NCBI GenBank assembly: GCA_947462525.1
Contig: CANHPK010000004.1
Location: 1 to 18,074 of the forward strand
Direction: 5' to 3'
Origin: Roseiflexaceae bacterium
Lineage (GTDB): Bacteria > Chloroflexota > Chloroflexia > Chloroflexales > Roseiflexaceae
DNA: 18,074 bases
In this document: piece after piece, positions 1 to 6,678 of the stretch
How the letters are laid out: each line of letters opens with the position of its first letter
Numbering within the stretch: the first letter of the stretch is position 1
Translations under genes and position numbers: made by a program
The notes under the pieces: generated by a model
What the model was told of the DNA's origin: nothing
Databases searched by the model: none
The model's input: only the letters and a program-made list of their open reading frames with translations

Positions 1-500
1 GGATGTTTGCCTGTCGATTCGATTTCGATATTGGTGTCGATGTTCATTCGAAAGTCGAAGCTCCGGTACCGTCGTCGGTGATAGCGTATGTGTGCAACCG
101 AATACACCGGCCCCATGCGCGTGCCGCGTGCACGTATGTCCATGGCCGTGCGCTCCCCTTCGGTCAACGGCAACATGTGCCAGTACGTTGGAAGGTCCGC
201 AATGGCTGTGTTTGGCTGGTACGGCAGCCGGGTCTTGAGCTTCCCGATGCCGTACATGTCTTTGTCTTTGATTTGTGCCTGATACAGCCCACCGTCATAC
301 CAACGCACCCGATATTTGGCTTTGAACTCGTTCCCACCAACGCACTGTTCGTACATCGCGAGCGACAGCGAATCGTAGTACAGCGAATTGACCGTGCCGT
401 GCGGATACGGGTCCGTATTGCCATACAACGATTCGAGCAGGGCTACCGCGTAGGGTACACGGTCGAGTTCAATGACATATTTGTATTCGTTGTAATTCAT
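1..500 (-). CDS. VTC-domain polyphosphate polymerase (3'-truncated by the window edge)
   Basis: The frame opens with ATG at 498-500 (minus) and runs without a stop to base 1, giving the first 166 residues; the rest lies outside the window. VTC-type motifs are visible: NEYKYVIEL at residues 4-12, VNSLYYDS at 37-44, the basic strand KYRVRWY at 62-68, QIKDKDMYGIGKLK at 76-89, and RYHRRRYRSFDFRMNIDTNIE at about 139-159. In the VTC family these basic strands line a tunnel in which the gamma-phosphate of ATP is polymerised to polyphosphate on the cytoplasmic side of a membrane. Known members are yeast Vtc4 and bacterial polyphosphate polymerase domain proteins. An AAGGGG Shine-Dalgarno sequence lies about 8 bases upstream. 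The gene is last of three in an operon, 24 bp after the DUF4956 gene, which often accompanies bacterial VTC genes. Polymerase activity is inferred from the family; the C-terminal catalytic residues cannot be inspected. Confidence 0.85.
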   Translation of the reverse strand, partial: MNYNEYKYVIELDRVPYAVALLESLYGNTDPYPHGTVNSLYYDSLSLAMYEQCVGGNEFKAKYRVRWYDGGLYQAQIKDKDMYGIGKLKTRLPYQPNTAIADLPTYWHMLPLTEGERTAMDIRARGTRMGPVYSVAHIRYHRRRYRSFDFRMNIDTNIEIESTGKH

Positions 501-524
501 CCGACCCCTTACGTGTGGATCACA

Positions 525-1223
525 CTAGTATCCGCTTTGGCGCGGATCCTGATAAAAGACATCGAATCGCGTTTGTGCATCCAATGCCTTCAGAGCGTTG
601 TGGATGGCGCCCAATGCTGCATTGTCCGACAGTTGAATCTGCAATACACACGAGCGAATCCCATCGTGCGCACTCATCGAAACGAACTCCGCGTTGCGAC
701 CCAATGCACCAGCGACAGCGTCTTGGACTGCTTTGGGGTCGACAGTATCAACGGTGTGCAAGGTCAACAACACCGATGTGCTTGCTTTGTTGATACGCGG
801 GAAAACGTAGTTTTTGATGACGGTATACAACAACGTTGCCACCACAATCATCAACCCGATCCACAACTTCAACACCGCACATGCCAACGCAGTAGCAATA
901 ACAATCAAGATGAAGGCGATGTCTTCGGCACGCTTGACGGGGGTACGAAAACGCACAAACGACAATGCACCCAGCAAACCCAACGACAGCGGCAAACTGT
1001 ATTGAATCAGCCAAAAGATCGCTGTCACGCCCGGTGCCATCAACGGGAAGCTAAACGCCACGCTCGAATCAATCGGCTCGTTCTTTTTGTAGTAAATGTA
1101 GTAAATGTAGCGATAAATGACACCAAACAACATCGAAAAGACAAGTATCAACAGAAACTCGAACGGAGATCCAACCGTTCCGGCGAGCTCAGAACTAGCC
1201 AACGCATCCAAAATGTCCTGCAT
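525..1223 (-). CDS. DUF4956 family membrane protein
   Basis: This 232-residue protein has about four hydrophobic segments in its first 140 residues (about 21-45, 58-76, 79-90 and 103-138) and a soluble alpha/beta tail of about 95 residues. The motif GALSFVRFRTPVKRAEDIAF at 85-104 is the DUF4956 signature I recognise. The biochemical role of DUF4956 is unknown to me. The domain is repeatedly found beside VTC polyphosphate polymerases and CotH proteins, as here, so a membrane partner or channel for the polymerase is a reasonable inference. The ATG at 1221-1223 is preceded by a clear AGGGAGAG ribosome site. The gene starts 74 bp after the CotH stop and ends 24 bp before the VTC start. A small in-frame 9-bp repeat at 1088-1110 encodes the YIYYIYY stretch. 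Confidence 0.9.
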   Translation of the reverse strand: MQDILDALASSELAGTVGSPFEFLLILVFSMLFGVIYRYIYYIYYKKNEPIDSSVAFSFPLMAPGVTAIFWLIQYSLPLSLGLLGALSFVRFRTPVKRAEDIAFILIVIATALACAVLKLWIGLMIVVATLLYTVIKNYVFPRINKASTSVLLTLHTVDTVDPKAVQDAVAGALGRNAEFVSMSAHDGIRSCVLQIQLSDNAALGAIHNALKALDAQTRFDVFYQDPRQSGY

Positions 1224-1297
1224 GCTACTCTCTCCCTATCACAAAAGAAAAATCGCTATAGATTCGGTTACGCAACGCACCTGGCAATGGTGGCTGC

Positions 1298-4200
1298 CTA
1301 CTCCGGACTTGCCTCAGGATTAAACGCCACACCCACATCCTTGAAGGTCACATCGTGTTGTGCCAAATCAAACACCGGGCGTGTGTAATAGGGCTTCTTC
1401 GAATAGATGCCGATACCTGTTTTGGCACCCTCAATGGTGGTCCGCTGTACGGTAAGCAGCGATGCATCTTTGATTGCAATCCCAAAGTTGCCGCCGACAA
1501 GATCCGAATCGTAGACGTTGACGACAGAGTTCTCGCCGACCGAAAGGTTCTTGTCCGAACTCTGATGCAAATGCACCTCGTGGAGTTGCGCCAACGACCC
1601 CGAAAAGTCGAGTGCATCTCCGCCGTTTTCTCCCAGTGTGCCCGCTCCCTCGATGGTGAAATTGTGGAACACCACTGCCGAAAAATCCGAATCGACGGCA
1701 TCACTGATACTTCCAACAATCTTCGAATCCTCCAAAATCATGTCGGTATGGACCAGATGCAATGCATCCTCAGACATGTTTTGTTGGATCTGGAGATTCT
1801 TCACATGGACGGTTGTTTCATAAAACCCCACAACAGTGGTGAATCGACGCGAGCCGCAATAGACGAATTCTTCGTTGTATCCGCCATTGCGCACGGTCAG
1901 ATTCTGGATCTGCAAATCACGGTTGTGATAGAAGTGAATCCCACTCCATCCATTACCACTGTCAGTCAGATCCAACGTGGCAGTATCTGCAATTTCAAGA
2001 TTGCCCCATATCTCGAAGCACCCGCGTTTTGCGAGAGCGATGGTAAGTGGCTCATCCACCTTCCATGTGTATCCCGCTGGGATATACACCAGTTTATCGG
2101 GCACCGGCAGGTTCTTTTTCCATGTCAAGATCGACCCATTGACATCAAAGAATTCCTCAACCGGCGCATATGGCACCGTCGAAGCGACGTTTGTGATGCT
2201 CTTTTCGTTCTCGGGCCGCGTGCTGAGTGGCATGACTGCGACACCATGCGAACCATAGTATAGACTCGAGCCACTGTACTGCGGGATCAGATGTTGGTAG
2301 CGATCCTTTTTGGGGATCGAAAAGTACACGACGCGGAGTTTTTCGTTGGGGACTACGTTTTGCAACAAAAGGTCCCATTCGGTCAGTGATGGAGTCTCAG
2401 CGCCTATTTCAATGGTACGCACCGGCGTGATAATCTCCCCGGTCTCGTCATCACGGAGGCTAATGTTGCCATCACACTGTTCAGTACAGGCTCGCTCTGC
2501 AAAAAACATCTCGGTGAACGGACCACGATCGGTTTGGTACAAAAACGTCATGTGTCCCGTGGTCAGCGGCGTTTGTGTGACTTCGAGGCCCAACGTGTCG
2601 GTAACAGGTATCTTCAAAAAGTCCTGCACCACGCTGTTGCGCCACTCAAGCCGATGTAGGGTGCGACAATCTGGGGTCACAACACCGGCACTGGCGGTAC
2701 TGATGACCGTGCGCAGGTACGAATCGTCGCATTGGGTGGGGACATTCATCAAATCCTGAAAGCGTTTGTACGGCATCAGCGTACTCAGCTGCTGTTTGTC
2801 ACGCATGCTTTGAAGTGGCTTGGATTGGAGCGGTTGCGCATTGAGCAATGCAATCGCACGTTCGTAATTCTTCATCCGGTGTTCGTAGCGATTGCTGTGT
2901 TGCGTGTTGTAGAGGCGTTCCATCGCCATCAGAAACTCAGCATCGCGCTCCGGCGCATTCGAGTAATTCAGTACGGGGGGCTGTACCGTCCAATAAAAGT
3001 AAAACCCCTGCGTGTCCGGCTTGTTTTCGCGCCGGGCAACGAAATACGACGCATAGGTAGGAGTAAACGGTCGCCACTCCGGTGAGAGCACAGAAAATTG
3101 TCGCAATGCGCGCAGTGCAGGGTGAAAAAGAAAGTTCTTCCGTATCTCATATGCGGTCGGTGAAACAGCGTATACACCCCGATTAAAGTCTTTGTAGACA
3201 GGATTGACACAATTTCGACGAAAATCGAACAAGAATCGCGTATCTGCACCGAGTCCATGCATCCCGTTATAAAAGATGCCAGCAGCCAGCGTGTTGCCCA
3301 TCGCAAAGGGACAAAATCTAGCGGTCAGTTCACGTGTGCCGATATCAATCTCTTGATCGACGTCGAAAACCGAATCGCTGTAGTAGCTCCGGGGGACGTA
3401 CCACGAGTGTCCCGCAGTCGCAATGAGCGGGTCGGTATCGTATCCGATGACTGGTCCCTCTACAAATTGACCGGATTCGAACAAACTTGTGTCGAAGTCT
3501 TCGTAGAGTTGCATGTACCCAAACAACTCACCATTGACAATGATTTTGACCAGATCTTCACGATTAACCGGCTGACCGAAATCATTAATGAGCCGCTCCA
3601 TGAACATATCGATGCCCGCAGTTTTGGACTGCACCACATACAGCTTGAATTTTTTCAGCCCGTATGGGAGTTCACCTGCTTTGACCGAGATATCAGACGA
3701 AGGCAACCCGCCCACACTTTTGTGTGCGGCATTTCGACCCGATAACTTCAACTCAGCAAATGCCCAATTGCCGTGTTCACTGCGCACTTGTACCTGTACC
3801 GACTCTTTGGGACCTGGCAAAAACCGCTTCGACCAATCTTCATTCGGCAGGCGTGCCCAATTGATTTCTTGCGCACGGCGGAGCTCCGTTAACCGGGCCA
3901 ACTGGCCAGGCATGATATCGAACTGCAGTGTCTTGGTATTGGCGGTCACGTACGCATCAAAATCGAGTGTATCTGCGGTCGTCGCATCTGGAACAAATGT
4001 GGTCCGAATCGAACCGACATCGTCACGCATAAACATCTGCTTGACCCGAAAGAGTCCTGCCGGCAACGCCAGCTTCACCGTGTATGGATTCGTGAATGGT
4101 GCAAACGCACGGGTGTCGACTGCCATATTCGCAGTATCAATAAGCCGAGACACATCGTTGTATACATGGACCCGCGGACGCCGTGCAGTCGCCATGTTTT

Positions 4201-4558
4201 CGATGGTGAACGTAATCTCGATAGTAGTCGGGCGTGACAAGAAGACAATCATCGTTTCGGCAGCATCACCCGGCGCACGTTCGGTGGGCGCTATCCCCGT
4301 TGCATAAAACTCATGGGTGACGACACCAGAGCCTTCGATCACGTAGTCAACTCCAAATGGAGATGTTTTGTACGGCTCGTGTGCTGTTTTGATGGCTCCG
4401 GTACTCGAAGAACGCTTGAGACCGCCCGAAAGCAACGTTTGGATGTGATACTCAGTGACCAGCGGCGCAACAGCCCCGGCGATCAATCCAATGAACACCA
4501 TCAGTCCTATAATTGGCAACACAGTGCCCATGCGACGATTCGAACGAAGATTTTGCAT
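1298..4558 (-). CDS. Membrane-anchored CotH-like kinase protein with C-terminal parallel beta-helix
   Basis: The ATG at 4556-4558 gives 1086 residues. A longer TTG start at 4609 is possible, but it would place 17 extra residues before a good membrane anchor. Residues 1-10 are basic and 12-34 form one membrane helix, so the rest should lie outside the cytoplasm. Residues about 250-460 resemble a CotH kinase domain: LKKFKLYVVQ at 301-310, ERLINDFG at 321-328, VNGELFGYMQLYEDFD at 341-356 and RFLFDFRRNCVNPVYKDF at 441-458. The last matches the usual strand leading to the metal-binding Asp, perhaps D457. Residues about 825-1075 are short repeated strands of a right-handed beta-helix, with SDAVDSDFS, GDALDFSGS and SDKNLSVGENS. 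Residues 460-820 are not assigned. Bacillus CotH phosphorylates spore-coat proteins; whether this divergent protein is active is unknown. It is the first gene of the CotH-DUF4956-VTC operon. Confidence 0.85.
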   Translation of the reverse strand: MQNLRSNRRMGTVLPIIGLMVFIGLIAGAVAPLVTEYHIQTLLSGGLKRSSSTGAIKTAHEPYKTSPFGVDYVIEGSGVVTHEFYATGIAPTERAPGDAAETMIVFLSRPTTIEITFTIENMATARRPRVHVYNDVSRLIDTANMAVDTRAFAPFTNPYTVKLALPAGLFRVKQMFMRDDVGSIRTTFVPDATTADTLDFDAYVTANTKTLQFDIMPGQLARLTELRRAQEINWARLPNEDWSKRFLPGPKESVQVQVRSEHGNWAFAELKLSGRNAAHKSVGGLPSSDISVKAGELPYGLKKFKLYVVQSKTAGIDMFMERLINDFGQPVNREDLVKIIVNGELFGYMQLYEDFDTSLFESGQFVEGPVIGYDTDPLIATAGHSWYVPRSYYSDSVFDVDQEIDIGTRELTARFCPFAMGNTLAAGIFYNGMHGLGADTRFLFDFRRNCVNPVYKDFNRGVYAVSPTAYEIRKNFLFHPALRALRQFSVLSPEWRPFTPTYASYFVARRENKPDTQGFYFYWTVQPPVLNYSNAPERDAEFLMAMERLYNTQHSNRYEHRMKNYERAIALLNAQPLQSKPLQSMRDKQQLSTLMPYKRFQDLMNVPTQCDDSYLRTVISTASAGVVTPDCRTLHRLEWRNSVVQDFLKIPVTDTLGLEVTQTPLTTGHMTFLYQTDRGPFTEMFFAERACTEQCDGNISLRDDETGEIITPVRTIEIGAETPSLTEWDLLLQNVVPNEKLRVVYFSIPKKDRYQHLIPQYSGSSLYYGSHGVAVMPLSTRPENEKSITNVASTVPYAPVEEFFDVNGSILTWKKNLPVPDKLVYIPAGYTWKVDEPLTIALAKRGCFEIWGNLEIADTATLDLTDSGNGWSGIHFYHNRDLQIQNLTVRNGGYNEEFVYCGSRRFTTVVGFYETTVHVKNLQIQQNMSEDALHLVHTDMILEDSKIVGSISDAVDSDFSAVVFHNFTIEGAGTLGENGGDALDFSGSLAQLHEVHLHQSSDKNLSVGENSVVNVYDSDLVGGNFGIAIKDASLLTVQRTTIEGAKTGIGIYSKKPYYTRPVFDLAQHDVTFKDVGVAFNPEASPE

Positions 4559-4661
4559 TATGTTTAGCCAATCCACGGAATGTATCTGAGGTACCCGACA
4601 GCGCACCAATCACGGACAATCATTGCTATGCAACGCGCAAGTGTGCTCTACTACATACACT

Positions 4662-4690
4662 AAAATACTCTATGAAGATTTGATTGTCAA
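4662..4690 (-). promoter_or_regulatory. Sigma70-type promoter of the CotH-DUF4956-VTC operon
   Basis: On the minus strand a perfect TTGACA (4685-4690) is followed after exactly 17 bases by TATTTT (4662-4667, four of six consensus bases). The predicted transcript starts near 4655, leaving a leader of about 97 bases before the CotH ATG at 4558. The element stands in the intergenic gap and points at the operon. It was found by eye only. Confidence 0.65.
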
Positions 4691-4700
4691 ACGATTAACG

Positions 4701-4738
4701 GACGGTGATGCGCTGTATCGGTGGATACAGCCACCGTC
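4701..4738. repeat. Two-tier inverted repeat upstream of the CotH promoter
   Basis: An inner stem CTGTATC/GATACAG (4713-4719 and 4724-4730) has a GGTG loop. It is enclosed by an outer stem GACGGTG/CACCGTC (4701-4707 and 4732-4738) with an asymmetric internal loop. No T tract follows on either strand. It lies 79 bp beyond the stop of the EamA gene and ends 10 bp before the -35 of the CotH promoter. It could end EamA transcription or act as an operator. Confidence 0.5.
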
Positions 4739-4817
4739 TATCCCGCCGAACGGGTGCCAAGCAACCCAACGCACCCAAGCCAGTCCACACCGCATGCATC
4801 GATGCTGCCTATCAGCA

Positions 4818-5690
4818 CTAGGCGGCGTACTTGCGTGCCACCCAGATGCACCCGACCACCACCGCCGCCGCTCCCAGCAATGTGGCCGTCGGGCGCTCTC
4901 CGTCGATGGGCCAGGCCCACAGAATGGTCAGAAAAGGCTGCACCAATTGCACCTGGCTCACCCGTGGGATACCGCCGAGCGCTAACCCGTGATACCACGC
5001 AAAAAATCCCAAAAACATGCTAAACACCCCCAGATAGCCCACTGCCATCCATGCCGGCAACGACACCGCAGCCACCGGCGCGGTCATGCCCGCCACAATC
5101 AACAAGATCGGCAAACAGACCACATTGGCCCAACAAATCGTGCGCCAGCCGCCGATGTCTTTGGACAGCTGCCCACCATAGACATAGCCGACCGCGGCAA
5201 TCAACACGGCCACCACCATCGCCACATCGCCGCTGCCCAGGCCTGTGCCACTGTGCCAGGTAACCACGGCGATCGCAGTGGCGCTCCCGACAATAGCCGC
5301 TCCCCAGAACTGCCAGCGCAGGGTATAACGCACCACCAATGCACCCAACGCAACCGTCGCCAGCGGCAATAATCCATTGACAATGGCACCATGCCCGGCC
5401 GGGACCTGCTGCATGGCCATCGAAGAAAACAGCGGGAAGCCTAGGGTCACCCCTGTCGCAATAATCGCCACTTTGCCGTATTGTGCACGACTCAACCAGG
5501 GGCTCTTTGTCACCAACAACGCACACAACGACAACACCGCAGCCAAGACACCACGAGCGGTCGCCACAAACACCGGGCTCATCTCGGCCACCGCAATACG
5601 CGTCACCGGCAACGACACACTAAAGATCACCACACCGACCAGCCCCCACAAGATACCGCGCCGTACATCACGTTCCGTCTGCATCACCAT
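4818..5690 (-). CDS. EamA-family (DMT superfamily) transporter
   Basis: The protein is about 290 residues of almost continuous hydrophobic helices, fitting the ten-helix, two-EamA-repeat plan of drug/metabolite transporters. Typical features are the N-terminal WGLVGVVIFSVSLPVTRIAV, the half ending near ALVVRYTLRW, and the second half with GGIPRVSQVQLVQPFLTILW before DGERPTA. Members export or import metabolites, amino acids or toxic compounds, and the substrate cannot be told from sequence. The start is ambiguous among GTG at 5702, ATG at 5690 and ATG at 5684. I chose 5690, but no candidate has a strong ribosome site. The gene is divergent from the transporter gene starting at 5768. Confidence 0.85.
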   Translation of the reverse strand: MVMQTERDVRRGILWGLVGVVIFSVSLPVTRIAVAEMSPVFVATARGVLAAVLSLCALLVTKSPWLSRAQYGKVAIIATGVTLGFPLFSSMAMQQVPAGHGAIVNGLLPLATVALGALVVRYTLRWQFWGAAIVGSATAIAVVTWHSGTGLGSGDVAMVVAVLIAAVGYVYGGQLSKDIGGWRTICWANVVCLPILLIVAGMTAPVAAVSLPAWMAVGYLGVFSMFLGFFAWYHGLALGGIPRVSQVQLVQPFLTILWAWPIDGERPTATLLGAAAVVVGCIWVARKYAA

Positions 5691-5767
5691 TTCTCGATTC
5701 ACCGTAAAATGAATCCATCATACGGTATGGACGCACAGACGGTGGAATTGCCGACACAAGGAGTAAC

Positions 5768-6595
5768 ATGAACGGATGGTTTTTGGCGAGCGCTTTGGGT
5801 GCGTCGTTGGGCTTTGGGATAGGTGATTTCTTGGGTGGGCGGGCCAGCTCCAAAATCCCCGTCGTCCAGGTCCTCGTCATCAGCGAACTCTTCGGTGCGC
5901 TGATGTTTTGGCTGCTCGCCCGTGCCACCAACGAAGCACCGCTCCCGACGACCCTCATCGGCCTTGCAGTGGTGACCGGGATCTGCGGCGCGTTGGGTCT
6001 CGCTGCGCTCTATCACGGCATTGCACAGGGTCACACGGCGGTCACTGCCCCAGTCGCCGCCGCTTTGTCGGCCATCATCCCGGTCGGTTATGGGATTACC
6101 ACCACCGGTTGGCCCTCCACCATCGCACTCATCGGCATGGCAGTCGGCATCGGCGCTATCGTCCTCAACTCGCTCTCAGGCAAAGCAACGGGCTATAGTG
6201 GTCTGTGGCAAGGTTTGGTTGCGGGAGTTACCTTCGGTGTCTTTTTGATTTTGCTCAAATACCTCGGTGGCAACGGCGTGTTCGCCCCCCTCGCAGTGAT
6301 GCGTGCCGGTGCGCTGCTTGTCACCATTCCATGGCTGTTGATTCGTCGCGGTGGGATGCCCAGCGCAGCCGGCATCGGCCTCGCAATGGCCGCTGGTGCA
6401 TTCGATTTGAGCGCCAATGCGGCATACATGATCTCGACCCAACTCGGCCGGCTCGACGTCGCCAGCGTGCTGGCATCACTCTACCCTGCAGTGACCGTCC
6501 TGTTGGCGTTTTTCGTCAACCGCGAACCCATCAACAGCCTGCAACGCATCGGCCTGGTCACCACCCTCGTCGCGACCGCACTGATTGCACTCTAG
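5768..6595 (+). CDS. EamA-family (DMT superfamily) transporter
   Basis: This 275-residue integral membrane protein has about ten predicted helices in two repeats. The first opens with FLASALGASLGFGIGDFLGG, and the first repeat includes ALYHGIAQGHTAVTAPVAA. The second contains MISTQLGRLDVASVLASLYP and ends with FFVNREPINSLQRIGL, where DMT proteins usually carry a GE-R motif. The ATG at 5768-5770 follows an excellent AAGGAG site 5 bases upstream. It is divergent from another EamA gene, with only about 77 bp between the two starts, but the proteins are dissimilar by eye and are not a recent duplication. The substrate is unknown. Confidence 0.88.
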   Translation: MNGWFLASALGASLGFGIGDFLGGRASSKIPVVQVLVISELFGALMFWLLARATNEAPLPTTLIGLAVVTGICGALGLAALYHGIAQGHTAVTAPVAAALSAIIPVGYGITTTGWPSTIALIGMAVGIGAIVLNSLSGKATGYSGLWQGLVAGVTFGVFLILLKYLGGNGVFAPLAVMRAGALLVTIPWLLIRRGGMPSAAGIGLAMAAGAFDLSANAAYMISTQLGRLDVASVLASLYPAVTVLLAFFVNREPINSLQRIGLVTTLVATALIAL

Positions 6596-6619
6596 CGGGG
6601 ATATCTGGCTATCGTCACC

Positions 6620-6655
6620 AAAAAACGTGCGTACGAGTTTCCTCGTACGCACGTT
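6620..6655 (-). terminator. Rho-independent terminator between convergent genes
   Basis: There is a perfect 14-bp stem, 6624-6637 paired with 6642-6655, with a four-base loop that reads GAAA on the minus strand. On the minus strand the stem runs into TTTTTT (complement of 6620-6625; the first bases overlap the stem), a classic terminator for the VIT/vWA gene ending at 6679. On the plus strand it lies 28 bp after the EamA stop and may also act there, though its T tract is weak. Confidence 0.85.
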
Positions 6656-6678
6656 CGTGATTTACGCTCCCCGCGGTA

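Noticed and set aside
3..1388. Plus-strand open frame of 461 codons opposite the VTC and DUF4956 genes
   Set aside because: It is rich in Arg, His, Gln and Cys, has no domain and no ribosome site, and lies antisense to two genes with clear family motifs.
4559..4609. TTG start adding 17 residues to the CotH protein
   Set aside because: The ATG at 4558 places a basic N terminus directly before the membrane helix; the extension adds nothing family-like and has no clear ribosome site.
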